Shown here: positions 31,677 through 41,057 of the stretch, piece after piece
Position numbering within the stretch: position 1 is the first letter of the stretch
Layout: each line of letters begins with the position of its first letter
NCBI GenBank assembly: GCA_037127915.1
Contig: JBAXXL010000013.1
Location: forward strand, 1 to 64,000
Origin: JBAXXL01 sp037127915
Lineage (GTDB): Bacteria > Bacteroidota > Ignavibacteria > Kapaibacteriales > UBA2268
Direction: 5' to 3'
Length of the DNA stretch: 64,000 nt
The notes under the pieces: generated by a model
The model's database searches: none
What the model saw: the letters and a program-made list of their open reading frames with translations, nothing else
What the model was told of the DNA's origin: nothing
Translations under genes and position numbers: made by a program

Positions 31677-34181
31677 ATGGCAACAAATGTTAAAAAACAG
31701 CCAAAAAAAGATTGGGGTTTGCTTATCCCTGAAAAATACAGAGATATTTTGTATGTGTTACTCCTGTTAGTATCGTTATTTGTATTTTTCAGTTCAGGGA
31801 TTTTCGGCGGCTCTTTGCTTTCGGACGATGCAATGGCGTCGAAATGCTTCCTGCCATTTTATGATCAAGCGGCGAAAAGCGGTGTTTATCCGCTATGGTT
31901 ACCGTATGTATTCGGCGGTATGCCCGGTTTTTCATCTTTCCTATTAAATGCCGATAGAGTTTGGGATATTACAGCGATGGCTTTCTTCAAAGTCACTGAG
32001 TTCGTTGGGCTTTTCTTTGCCAACGATTCCGCTCGTGTAGTATCTTATTATTTCTTTTTCTCAATCGGAATGTATTTCTTAGCAAAGATGAAATTGAACA
32101 ATCGTTTCATAGCATTTTTTGTTGCATTTGCCGCAACATTCTCTACATCGATAATTGTTTGGGCTATGATAGGCCACAATACGAAACCGATAGCTTTCGG
32201 TATGCTCCCTTTAATTTTTATATTTTTAGAAAAATTAAGAAAGAAATTCAGTTTGACAAATTTCGCGCTATTGATTATAGTCGTACATATATTATTTATT
32301 TCCAATCACGTTCAAATGATTTTCTATGTGCTTTTAGCTTTAGGAATCTATATTGCATTTGAATTCGTCAGCAGATTAATCACCAAGCGCAATGCGATGA
32401 GTGTTTTACGCGCCGCCGGTTTACTTGTAATCGCCGGAGCTTTATCATTTGCATTGACAGCTGACAAATATCTCTCAGTTTTGGAATATACTCCTTATTC
32501 CACCCGTGGTTCCGCACCAATCGCAAAAAGCGATTTAGCGGGAACAGACCAAACAGGCGGAAACGATTACGAATACGCAACCGGTTGGTCATATTCACCG
32601 TCTGAAATAATGGATTTCTTTGTACCAAATTTCCACGGTTTCGGACAATTGGAATACGGCGAGCCATCAATTAACGGTGAAAAAAATAAGGTTCTTTCAT
32701 ATTGGGGACAAAAACCTTTCGAAGATGTTGCCGCGTATATGGGTATCTTTGTGCTCTTCTTTGCGATTTTCGGATTCATTACCAATAAACGTGATATTTT
32801 CGTCCAGTTCCTGGCATTTTTATCGCTCTTTGCGCTATTCCTGTCCTTTGGAAATAATCTTCCGTGGCTTTATGATATATTTTACAAATATGTGCCATCG
32901 TTCAACAAATTCCGAGCGCCGAGTATGGTCTTGGTGCTGATGCAATTCGCTGTGCCGATTCTTTCTGGTTATGGATTAAAATCCTTAATGGATTTACGCG
33001 AAGGAGCAAAAAATGCAAACCACAAAACTCTAAAATGGTTGATGATAAGCTCATTCAGTTTCTTAGGTTTGGCATTACTATACACGATGTTATTCAAAGG
33101 TTCATATATGAGCGCAATGGCCGCATCAAAAAATTCGTATTTCCAACAACAATTAGGCAGTGTTCCTGATTTGCTTGATTTTGTTTATGGCAAAATGATT
33201 TCTGATTGGTTTATCGGAGGAGTATTATTAGTATGCGCATCGGGTACAGTATGGCTCTATGTAAAGAAAAAAATTCAACAACCAGCTTTATACGGTTTGC
33301 TTTTATTGCTCTTAGTGTTCGATTTGTGGCGTGTCGATTGGCGCCGTTTAGAAGTTCACGAAAATAAAAAAGTTGAAGATATATTTATCAAAACTGATTA
33401 CGTAAGTTTCTTGCAACAAGACAAAGGCTTATTTAGAATTTTGGATGTAACGAACCAACGTCCTAACGAACCTGCATACTTCGGTTTGCAATCAGTTGGC
33501 GGATACTCAGCCGCAAAGATGCGCACTTGGCAAGATTTGAGCGATGTTTGCGATCAAGGTTCAACTTCGTATATTACAAATCCATTTGTTCTGAATTTGT
33601 TCAACGTTAAATACTATGTAACTCCACAGCAAATTGCTCCAACTTTTGCATTCCAATCACAGCAAAAAGCCGCGTTTGTTACCGAAAATCCTGGACGTAT
33701 GCCGAGAGCAACATTTATTGGCGGTTACCAACAAGCTAAACCGATGGAAATTTTACGCCATCTAAAAGCAGGCGATTTCAACCCTCGCAAATTGGCTTAT
33801 TTGGAAAAGAGTATCAAAACACCAATCGATACTCCAACAGTGGATTGCAAAGTTAAAATTACAAATTACCAAAATCAATTTATCCGTATGGAAGCAAATG
33901 CGACCGGCAATAACTTGTTGTTAGTAAGTGAAATGTATTATCCTATGTGGCATGCTTCTATAGACGGAGTAGAAACTGAAACTTACAAAGCTAATTATGC
34001 TTTCCGTGCAATAGTAGTACCTAAAGGCAAGCATACAATCGAATTTAACTACATAGACAAAGCTTTTGGAGCTGGCCGTTGGGTCAGCTTAGCTGGTAAT
34101 ATCTTAGTTTTGGTTATGTTAGCCGGAGGATTGGTCTTAGATTTTTTCAGAAGGAAAAAAGTAAATGCCGAAGTTAAATAA
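31677..34181 (+). CDS. YfhO-family multi-pass membrane protein
   Basis: An 834-residue membrane protein with about 12 membrane segments and a soluble C-terminal beta domain. Features match YfhO/GT-C-like proteins: an early acidic pair after the first segment (GGSLLSDDAMASKCFLPFYDQ), PLWLPYVFGGMPGF, FVPNFHGFGQ in a long loop, and C-terminal NLLLVSEMYYPMWHASIDGV with KGKHTIEFNY. YfhO proteins are thought to add sugars to cell-wall polymers or lipids from a lipid-linked donor. It is the first gene of a four-gene operon for surface polysaccharide and overlaps the next gene by 17 bases. Confidence 0.85.
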   Translation: MATNVKKQPKKDWGLLIPEKYRDILYVLLLLVSLFVFFSSGIFGGSLLSDDAMASKCFLPFYDQAAKSGVYPLWLPYVFGGMPGFSSFLLNADRVWDITAMAFFKVTEFVGLFFANDSARVVSYYFFFSIGMYFLAKMKLNNRFIAFFVAFAATFSTSIIVWAMIGHNTKPIAFGMLPLIFIFLEKLRKKFSLTNFALLIIVVHILFISNHVQMIFYVLLALGIYIAFEFVSRLITKRNAMSVLRAAGLLVIAGALSFALTADKYLSVLEYTPYSTRGSAPIAKSDLAGTDQTGGNDYEYATGWSYSPSEIMDFFVPNFHGFGQLEYGEPSINGEKNKVLSYWGQKPFEDVAAYMGIFVLFFAIFGFITNKRDIFVQFLAFLSLFALFLSFGNNLPWLYDIFYKYVPSFNKFRAPSMVLVLMQFAVPILSGYGLKSLMDLREGAKNANHKTLKWLMISSFSFLGLALLYTMLFKGSYMSAMAASKNSYFQQQLGSVPDLLDFVYGKMISDWFIGGVLLVCASGTVWLYVKKKIQQPALYGLLLLLLVFDLWRVDWRRLEVHENKKVEDIFIKTDYVSFLQQDKGLFRILDVTNQRPNEPAYFGLQSVGGYSAAKMRTWQDLSDVCDQGSTSYITNPFVLNLFNVKYYVTPQQIAPTFAFQSQQKAAFVTENPGRMPRATFIGGYQQAKPMEILRHLKAGDFNPRKLAYLEKSIKTPIDTPTVDCKVKITNYQNQFIRMEANATGNNLLLVSEMYYPMWHASIDGVETETYKANYAFRAIVVPKGKHTIEFNYIDKAFGAGRWVSLAGNILVLVMLAGGLVLDFFRRKKVNAEVK

Positions 34182-34992
34182 CAATCGGATATTTCTTTCC
34201 ATTGCTATGGTGCTCATATTTTTATTCTCCTGTAGTGCTTGTCGTAAAGCTACTGACAAAGAAGAAGAAATTAGTGAGCAAACAACGGTTCAGAAACTAG
34301 AGCCGCGAATTGTTAAACCGGTTATCGTGAGGGTTTTTCCTCACGATAACCGCGCTTATACGCAAGGATTATTTTACCGTGACGGCTATCTTTACGAAAG
34401 TACCGGTCAGCGCGGACAATCATCTTTGAGAAAAGTTAATATCAACGACGGTGGGGTTATTAAAAGCGTTTCGTTACCGGATATGTATTTTGGTGAAGGT
34501 ATAGCATATTTCGAAAATAAAATCTATATGCTGACTTGGATAACAAACAAAGGATTTATATACGATTTTAAAACATTCGCAAAACTCGGTGAATTTGAAT
34601 ACAATAACGAGGGATGGGGCTTAGCATCCGATAGCTCACGTTTTTATTTCACCGATGGTTCGAACAAAATAATGTATATGGACCATAAAGGCTTCGTTGA
34701 GCAAGGTACTAGCATCTGTACATACAAAGGTAAAGTAATAGATAAATTGAACGAGCTGGAAATCGTCGGCGATACTCTTTACGCAAACGTCTATACTTAT
34801 GATATCATAGCAAGAATTAACAAAAACACCGGCGAAGTTTTCGATATAATAGATTGCTCTGCACTAAGAGCGCAATTAGACAACCAAAACACAGCGGAAG
34901 TGCTGAACGGTATCGCTTACAATACTGATACCAAAACATATTACCTGACTGGAAAATACTGGGATAAATACTTCGAAGTGATATTCAAATAA
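34165..34992 (+). CDS. Glutaminyl-peptide cyclotransferase lipoprotein
   Basis: A 275-residue predicted lipoprotein (lipobox LFSC, Cys23) with a beta-propeller glutamine cyclotransferase fold: FPHDNRAYTQGLFYRDGYLYESTG, shortened to FPHDNRAYTQGL and LYESTGQRG, then FGEGIAYFENKIYMLTW, GWGLASDSSRFYFTDGS, LNELEIVGDTLYANV and NGIAYN. It converts N-terminal Gln of exported proteins to pyroglutamate. Several exported proteins in this window are predicted to start with Gln, so substrates are plentiful. A 14-bp perfect inverted repeat (34319-34352) covers the codons around FPHDNR. Its end overlaps the flippase start by one base (TAATG). Confidence 0.9.
   Translation: MPKLNNNRIFLSIAMVLIFLFSCSACRKATDKEEEISEQTTVQKLEPRIVKPVIVRVFPHDNRAYTQGLFYRDGYLYESTGQRGQSSLRKVNINDGGVIKSVSLPDMYFGEGIAYFENKIYMLTWITNKGFIYDFKTFAKLGEFEYNNEGWGLASDSSRFYFTDGSNKIMYMDHKGFVEQGTSICTYKGKVIDKLNELEIVGDTLYANVYTYDIIARINKNTGEVFDIIDCSALRAQLDNQNTAEVLNGIAYNTDTKTYYLTGKYWDKYFEVIFK
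34319..34352. repeat. In-frame palindrome in the glutaminyl cyclase gene
   Basis: Arms CGGTTATCGTGAGG and its exact complement, loop GTTTTT. The right arm encodes part of the conserved PHDNR motif, so it is either a copied palindrome adjusted to the conserved side or chance. Confidence 0.8.
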
Positions 34993-36407
34993 TGAACGAA
35001 AAACGAAGAATATTAAAAAACCTGGTATCAATGTCTGTAGCCGAATTTGCGAGCAAAGGGCTACAGTTTTTTTATACGGTATATTTGGCGGCTATATTAG
35101 GTCCTGTAGCGTTTGGTAGCATTGGTTTCGCCAAAAGCCACGTAGCATTCTATATAATGGCTGTAACCTTGGGAATGGATATTTTCGGTTGTCGCGAAGT
35201 TGCATCCGACAAAACGAATATTCGCAAATACGTTAATTCGATTATTACTATTAGAGTTCTACTTTCTTTTGTAGCTTATGTAGTATTATGTATTGTAGTA
35301 TTCTTCTTCTTGAACGAAACGTTAGAGGTAAAAATAATTTTCCTCATTGCGGGTTTGAATATTTTCTCAAGCGCAATACTTATTCAATGGGTATATCAAG
35401 CTTTAGAGCGGATGGAAATTATAGCCTACCGCTCTTTCTTTATGGGTTTGTTGAATTTCATCGGAATTTTCATATTAGTCCGTAAACCGGATGATGCTTT
35501 GATTGCTATGGCGGTTATGAGTATCGCATTTTTAATTAATTCCCTTTGGATGCTCTACATATATACCAAAGAATTTGGTGCTATAAAACCGAATTTCGAT
35601 ATAAAATTCGCAAAATATATCATCCGAATTTCTTTTTCTATCGGTATGAGTATATTCGTGGTTATGCTATATAACACATTGGATATGAATATGCTTGGCT
35701 TTTTATTGGGTAGTGATAGTCCCCAAAAAGGTATTTATTACCTTGCTCATAATTTGCTGATAATGGCTGTATTACCTGCTAATATTTTACAAAGTGTCTT
35801 TTTCCCGATGTTTTCCCAAAACAAAACCGGTACGAAAATGCATGAAATCATGCATCGTTTTTCTGTAATTAATTTTCTGGCCGGGTGTTTCATTTCACTT
35901 GCCGTCTTTGTATTTTCTAATGAAATTGCGGCATTGTTCGGAGATAAATACATTGCCACAGCTGATTTATTGAAGTATCTTTCACTAACAATACTCATGA
36001 TATTTCTAAGCGTCAATTATTATTCTCCAATGATTGCGTGGGGTCTTGAGAAAAAAGCCTTAGTAGCAAATGTCTGGGGTTTGATTATTAATGCCGCAGT
36101 TATATCGGTTTTAATACCCAAATACGGGATGTACGGCGCGGCTATTGGAACTATGTTTAGCGAAGGGATTGTAGTTATAATATTAGCAATCTATTTTAAA
36201 AAGCAAACCGGTAGTTTGTTTGCCGGAACTTTTCTAAAAATTGCCGGTATTAGCGTTTTGGCAATTTTGCCCGGGGCATTTTTGAAATACTATTTCCATT
36301 TGCCTTATGTAGGAATCGGTGTTAGTGCTTTGATGATAGTTTTGATGGGTATGTTTTTTAAAGTATTCACTATTAAAGATTTAAAGGGATATATAAAAAA
36401 AAGATGA
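34992..36407 (+). CDS. Polysaccharide flippase (Wzx/MATE-like)
   Basis: A 471-residue membrane protein with about 12-14 membrane segments. The N-terminus (NLVSMSVAEFASKGLQFFYTVYLAAILGPVAFGSIGFAKS) has the oligosaccharide flippase motif, shown here by LAAILGPVAFGSIGFA. IQWVYQALERM and the later MYGAAIGTMFSEGIVVIILA also fit. It should move lipid-linked sugar units across the inner membrane. Start and stop overlap the neighbours by 1 and 4 bases, so it is translationally linked to the cyclase and glf. Confidence 0.88.
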   Translation: MNEKRRILKNLVSMSVAEFASKGLQFFYTVYLAAILGPVAFGSIGFAKSHVAFYIMAVTLGMDIFGCREVASDKTNIRKYVNSIITIRVLLSFVAYVVLCIVVFFFLNETLEVKIIFLIAGLNIFSSAILIQWVYQALERMEIIAYRSFFMGLLNFIGIFILVRKPDDALIAMAVMSIAFLINSLWMLYIYTKEFGAIKPNFDIKFAKYIIRISFSIGMSIFVVMLYNTLDMNMLGFLLGSDSPQKGIYYLAHNLLIMAVLPANILQSVFFPMFSQNKTGTKMHEIMHRFSVINFLAGCFISLAVFVFSNEIAALFGDKYIATADLLKYLSLTILMIFLSVNYYSPMIAWGLEKKALVANVWGLIINAAVISVLIPKYGMYGAAIGTMFSEGIVVIILAIYFKKQTGSLFAGTFLKIAGISVLAILPGAFLKYYFHLPYVGIGVSALMIVLMGMFFKVFTIKDLKGYIKKR

Positions 36408-37537
36408 TATACGATTATTTAATAGTTGGTGCCGGTTTGGCCGGTTCTGTTTTGGCTGAGCGCATAGCTAAAGTCCTGAATAAAAGAGTTCTCGTTATTG
36501 ATAAGCGAGAACATTTTGCGGGTAATTGCTATGATTATATTGACGAATTTGGCGTTCTAATACATAAATACGGACCGCACGCATTCCATACAAATTCAAA
36601 CAAAGTTTGGGAGTATCTTGGACAGTTTACCGAATGGAACCAATACGAGCATCGGGTATTAGCTGAAATTGATGGGCAAAATGTCCCCGTTCCTTTTAAT
36701 TTGACATCATTGAAATTGCTTTTTCCTGTGGAATATGCCGAGAAAATGGAGAATATGCTTTTAGAGAAATTCGGATACGGAAAGAAAATTCCGATTTTGA
36801 AATTGCGAGCTATGGGTGACCCGTCATTGACAGAGTTGGCGGATTATATTTACGATAAGGTTTTCCTTGGCTATACTATAAAGCAATGGGATTTGCAACC
36901 GGAAGAACTCGATGAATCCGTTACATCGCGTGTGCCGGTATTTATAAGCGCTGACGACCGGTATTTCCAGGACGAGCATCAGGCAATTCCGCTCAATGGT
37001 TATACCAATATGATAAAAAATATTTTGGATAATGAGCTTATTGAAGTGCGGCTTAATACTGAATTCAAAGATTTGTCCGCTGATATTAAGTATGACAAAT
37101 TAATCTTTACCGGAGCACTGGACGAGTTCTACAATTACCGTTTTGGCGAGCTTGATTACCGTTCTTTGCGCTTTGATTTTGTTAATTATCAAAAAGAATT
37201 TTTTCAGGAAATAGGTCAGCTGAATTTTCCAAACGATTTCGATTATACACGAATAACCGAATTCAAATATATGACCCACCAAAAAACAGACTCTACTACC
37301 GTTGCTTATGAATATCCCGAGAAATTCGAAAATTCCAAAAACGAACGCTACTATCCTATCCCGCGCGAAGAATCACAAGTGGTTTACCGCAAGTATGCCG
37401 AATTGGCCGCTCAAGAAAAAAACATTTATTTCATTGGGCGCCTGCCCGAATATAAATATTACAATATGGATGCAATTGTAATCGCGGCATTAAATTTATT
37501 TGAATCGAAATTAGCAAAGAAAAATAACAGGGCATAG
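36404..37537 (+). CDS. glf: UDP-galactopyranose mutase
   Basis: A cytoplasmic FAD enzyme interconverting UDP-galactopyranose and UDP-galactofuranose. The 377 residues include the FAD motif DYLIVGAGLAGSVLAERIA, the conserved HKYGPHAFHTN, YTIKQWDLQPEEL, and the C-terminal EESQVVYRKYAELA with FIGRLPEYKYYNMD. Presence with a flippase suggests galactofuranose-containing surface polysaccharide. ATGA overlap with the flippase. The last codons (NNRA, stop) run into a G-rich intergenic repeat. Confidence 0.95.
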   Translation: MIYDYLIVGAGLAGSVLAERIAKVLNKRVLVIDKREHFAGNCYDYIDEFGVLIHKYGPHAFHTNSNKVWEYLGQFTEWNQYEHRVLAEIDGQNVPVPFNLTSLKLLFPVEYAEKMENMLLEKFGYGKKIPILKLRAMGDPSLTELADYIYDKVFLGYTIKQWDLQPEELDESVTSRVPVFISADDRYFQDEHQAIPLNGYTNMIKNILDNELIEVRLNTEFKDLSADIKYDKLIFTGALDEFYNYRFGELDYRSLRFDFVNYQKEFFQEIGQLNFPNDFDYTRITEFKYMTHQKTDSTTVAYEYPEKFENSKNERYYPIPREESQVVYRKYAELAAQEKNIYFIGRLPEYKYYNMDAIVIAALNLFESKLAKKNNRA

Positions 37538-37932
37538 GGTTTGGGGTATGGGGTATTGGAAGAGCCGGACGCCGAATAAATTGACAGTTGATAGTTGAAC
37601 ATGCGAAGAAAGAAAAAGAATAGCACGCTGATGACACTGATTTGACAGATTAACGCAGATATTTTTTTGCTCGTTATTAAAAGCAGATATCTTGCTGATA
37701 AATATACATAAATTATTTGTGCTGACGCAGGAATCCATCTTCAATTAGGGTTTAGGGTTTGGGGTATGGGGTATATGTTGTCATTCCCAACTTGATTGGG
37801 AATCCATCTTCGTAATTCGTAATTTGAAATTCGTAATTTGAAATTCGTAATTGATTCCCATTAATAATTATTAAGTTGTTATTTGTTTAATACAAAAAAA
37901 TAATTTAATTTAGCAAAAGATTTATTAACATT
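37538..37932. repeat. Intergenic repeat mosaic
   Basis: No gene. A G-rich stretch overlaps the glf stop (37526-37555); a dispersed repeat copy (about 37618-37705: GCTGATGACACTGATTTGAC through AAAGCAGATATCTTGCTGAT); a second G-rich stretch (about 37747-37772); a hairpin CCCAA-CTTGA-TTGGG with flanks GTCATT and AATCCATCTTC (about 37782-37811); and TTCGTAATTTGAAA repeats to about 37858. The promoter of the next gene is probably in the AT-rich end. Confidence 0.7.
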
Positions 37933-40869
37933 ATGAAAGTTCATTCTTTTAAGCAGATTCTTATGAAAAATTATTTTATTCTATTGATTTCATTTGGCGT
38001 ATTTTTTGGTTTAACTTATGTAAAAGCTTCTGTCCTCGAACTTCCTTTGGAACAACGCATTATCAATGCTGAATTGATAATTGAAGGGAAAATTTCAAAC
38101 AAAAAATGTATGTGGAATGATTCACATACAAAGATAATTACGATATACACTATAGAAACTTACAAGATTCTAAAAGGCTCGCCCTCGCAAAGTGAGATAA
38201 GCTTTATTCAAGAAGGCGGGAAAATGGGGGACACAATTTGTATAGTTAACCCTTCTGCTGAAATTAATTTAAATAATTATGGCTTGTTTTTTCTAAAGAC
38301 AGATTTAAATCATAAGTTCAATAGTAATTTGAATTCTTATTTATTATATTCGGGCATCCAAGGGTTTATTTCCTATGACAATTTAAACCATATCGCTTAT
38401 GATTTATTTAATAAATATACAAATATTGGAAACGAAATATATCAAAAAATTGAACAAATCACGAATACAAAAATTGATATAAAAAAAGAAATTGCAAATT
38501 ATGACAAGTCTTTATCATTCGACGGCAGTGGTAAGATTCTTGCACAACCTATAATCACTTCTATTTCACCAACGGATTGCTCTGCCGGTACACATACTGT
38601 TCTAACAATAACCGGCAAAAATTTTGGAACCCAAGCAGAGTATTTTGCTAATGTTCAGTTTACTTCAGCTGAAAATGGAGGTACTGGTTTTGTTTATTCA
38701 ACGCCGCCGACTTGTATAATTGATTGGTCTGATACTCAAATTCACGCTTATATTCCATTTAATGCCGGAAGTGGACCAATAAAAGTTGTTAATAGCGCAG
38801 GATTGGAAACAACCTCAACACAGTCCTTGAATGTTAAATTTTGTATTACTCATGGATCCGGAAACTGGCCTGGGTGTTTAATTAATCAAGGAAATGGCGG
38901 ATATGTTTTCAATTTACATACTTCTATGTTCGGGAATAGTGCTAATTACGCTTTTAAACGCGCGCTTCAAAGATGGAGATATGAAAGTGGTGTTAACCTG
39001 AATGTTAATGATACTCCAGTAGAGAATGAGGCGAATTTGATTTATTTTGATAAACTTTCAGAAAATGTTATTGCACAAGCAAACATAGTCGCTGTAGAAG
39101 ATTGTACAAGAGGGACAGAAGAGTATTATCAGGTAATTTATATGGGTGTTGCTTTTAATACGGACTTTAAGTTCAACTATGATCAAATCAGCAACAAGGA
39201 TATTCATTTTGAATCAATTGCTTTTCATGAACTTGGGCATACTTTGCAATTAGGGCATATTGTTGATACAAATAGTATAATGTATTACGCTGATATGGGA
39301 TATAATCTAAAGTTAACGCAACATGAATATGATGGTATAAGCTACGTAAAAAACAGATCATTGAACAAACCCTGCGGCGAGACCAAAATTGTGTTATTAA
39401 AACCGGGAGAATATGTTATTAATCCCCCACAACCTAATGCGGATTTTTATGCTTCTGCAGATTTTGGGGTTGCACCTTTCACAACTGAATTTGAAGATAT
39501 TAGTACTAGCAATCCTAACAAATGGGTATGGGACTTTAATAATGATGGTAAAACTGACGATAATCTACAAAATCCTGTTTATACATTTACAAAATCCGGC
39601 CGATATAATGTAAGATTAGCTGTATATAATAATTGGGGAGCTGATACGATTGTTAAAGAGAAATATATTTTTGTTTACGATAAATTAACAGCAGATGCAG
39701 GTCAAGATCAATTAATTTGTAATGCAAATATTCCAGTTACAATTGGTGGTGTTAAAGCCGTAATCGGTGGAGTTCCTCCGTTTAAATACAAGTGGACAGA
39801 TAATCATGGTGAGTTTTCTACCGAACCAAATCCCACAATAAATGTTGATTCCGATAATACTTTGATATTGGCGATAACGGATTCTTTAGGGAACACTGCC
39901 TCCGATACAGTTAATTTAAAAATAAATACCTACCAGCCCAAACTAGAGTATAGCGGTAATACAACATTTTGTGCTGGGGATTCAATAGTTCTTACAGTTA
40001 ATAGCGGTGCAGAAAATTCAACCTATCTGTGGTCAGATGGGAAAAAAACAAAAACCAACAAAGTCAAAGCTTCAGGAAACTTCTATGTTGATGTTAGTTA
40101 TGCTGATGGGTGCAAGAAAAGTTCCGATTCCGTACTGATTACCACTTACGAAAACAAAAAGCCTATAATAACAGCAATTGGTAAAACTAAATTTTGCGAA
40201 GGCGACAGCGTTTTGTTGAAAACAACTTCGGGTTTAAAATCCTATTTGTGGTCTAATGGAAAGGTTGAAGATTGTATAACCGTTAAAGAAAATGGAACAT
40301 ATTTTGTAACCACAACCAATCTAAATGATTGTGTTTCGAAATCAGATTTGATAAAAATTGAAGTTAATGAAATTCCGGGACAACCGATTATTACCCAGCT
40401 TAGCGGTGATACTTTAGTATCAAGCAGTGACATTGGTAATCAATGGTTTAAAGACGGAAATATTATTAGCGGAGCAACAAAGAAAAAATACAAAACCGAA
40501 CCTCAAATTACTGCTGATTATACAGTACAAGTTACAATAAACGATTGTAAATCTGAGTTGTCGGAACCCTTCACTTATGCTTCCGATGTATTTGAAAAAG
40601 GGAATGAATCAACACTTTTTGAAATAATACCCAATCCGGCGGGTGATTTTATAACGTTATCTTTGAAACCTTCTGAAGGTTTCGAACCTTCGGAAGGTTT
40701 CGAACCTTCGGAAGGTTCTGAAATCGAAATCTACAATACGCTCGGCGAAAAAGTGATGACAGCAGAACAGACATTCTTGTCTGTTCTGCAAATCAATATT
40801 TCCGATTTACCCAAAGGGATATATTTTGTTAAAGCAGGTGCACGAACGGCAAAATTTGTGAAAATATAA
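37933..40869 (+). CDS. T9SS-exported zinc metalloprotease with IPT, PKD and Ig-like domains
   Basis: A 978-residue secreted protein. A better signal peptide starts at Met12 (37966), so the true start is uncertain. Domain order: unknown N-terminal domain (about 35-200); IPT/TIG (PIITSISPTDCSAGTHTVLTITGKNFG, key part ITGKNFG); a matrixin/metzincin-like catalytic domain with FHELGHTLQLGHIVD and the Met-turn SIMYY; PKD domain (ADFYASADFGVAPFTTEF, WDFNNDGK, YTFTKSGRYNV); two Ig-like repeats (FCAGDSIVLT, FCEGDSVLLK); and a T9SS sorting domain (IPNPAGDFITLSLKP ... NISDLPKGIYFVKAG). The sorting domain contains three 18-base palindromic units and one 12-bp-arm palindrome, all in frame. Confidence 0.87.
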   Translation: MKVHSFKQILMKNYFILLISFGVFFGLTYVKASVLELPLEQRIINAELIIEGKISNKKCMWNDSHTKIITIYTIETYKILKGSPSQSEISFIQEGGKMGDTICIVNPSAEINLNNYGLFFLKTDLNHKFNSNLNSYLLYSGIQGFISYDNLNHIAYDLFNKYTNIGNEIYQKIEQITNTKIDIKKEIANYDKSLSFDGSGKILAQPIITSISPTDCSAGTHTVLTITGKNFGTQAEYFANVQFTSAENGGTGFVYSTPPTCIIDWSDTQIHAYIPFNAGSGPIKVVNSAGLETTSTQSLNVKFCITHGSGNWPGCLINQGNGGYVFNLHTSMFGNSANYAFKRALQRWRYESGVNLNVNDTPVENEANLIYFDKLSENVIAQANIVAVEDCTRGTEEYYQVIYMGVAFNTDFKFNYDQISNKDIHFESIAFHELGHTLQLGHIVDTNSIMYYADMGYNLKLTQHEYDGISYVKNRSLNKPCGETKIVLLKPGEYVINPPQPNADFYASADFGVAPFTTEFEDISTSNPNKWVWDFNNDGKTDDNLQNPVYTFTKSGRYNVRLAVYNNWGADTIVKEKYIFVYDKLTADAGQDQLICNANIPVTIGGVKAVIGGVPPFKYKWTDNHGEFSTEPNPTINVDSDNTLILAITDSLGNTASDTVNLKINTYQPKLEYSGNTTFCAGDSIVLTVNSGAENSTYLWSDGKKTKTNKVKASGNFYVDVSYADGCKKSSDSVLITTYENKKPIITAIGKTKFCEGDSVLLKTTSGLKSYLWSNGKVEDCITVKENGTYFVTTTNLNDCVSKSDLIKIEVNEIPGQPIITQLSGDTLVSSSDIGNQWFKDGNIISGATKKKYKTEPQITADYTVQVTINDCKSELSEPFTYASDVFEKGNESTLFEIIPNPAGDFITLSLKPSEGFEPSEGFEPSEGSEIEIYNTLGEKVMTAEQTFLSVLQINISDLPKGIYFVKAGARTAKFVKI
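40665..40718 (+). repeat. Three in-frame 18-base palindromic units (SEGFEP)
   Basis: Units at 40665, 40683 and 40701, type CGAACCTTCGGAAGGTTT, each containing AACCTTC-N-GAAGGTT. They encode SEGFEP repeats before EIEIYNTLGEKV. The neighbouring cargo gene has two units at the same place. Confidence 0.9.
40762..40789. repeat. In-frame palindrome ACAGACA-TTCT-TGTCTGT in sorting domain
   Basis: Arms of 12 bp, GCAGAACAGACA and its complement, loop TTCT. It encodes AEQTFLSVLQ directly before INISDLPKG. The same core lies at 43032-43053 in the next gene and at 48880-48901 and 48926-48949 between genes. Confidence 0.9.
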
Positions 40870-41057
40870 CACAGTTCATTAATTGAAAGTTGAAGGTGCG
40901 AAGACGCAAAGATTTTTTTAAATTTATTTTTCAAAATCTGTAACTTTTTTCCGTTTCAATTGTTTTACTACTATCGCAAAGTTGTAATTGAAAATTAATG
41001 TATTTTGTATATATAGTTTCGTAAATCATATTAGTCTAATTAGGGATTGAGGGTGTT
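40870..41057. other. Gap between the two T9SS cargo genes
   Basis: An AT-rich stretch of 188 bases. It holds short repeat-like pieces (ATTGAAAGTTGAAGG, GCGAAGACGCAAAG) and no clear hairpin. A -7-like TATTTTG at about 40998 does not fit the consensus fully. Confidence 0.35.
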
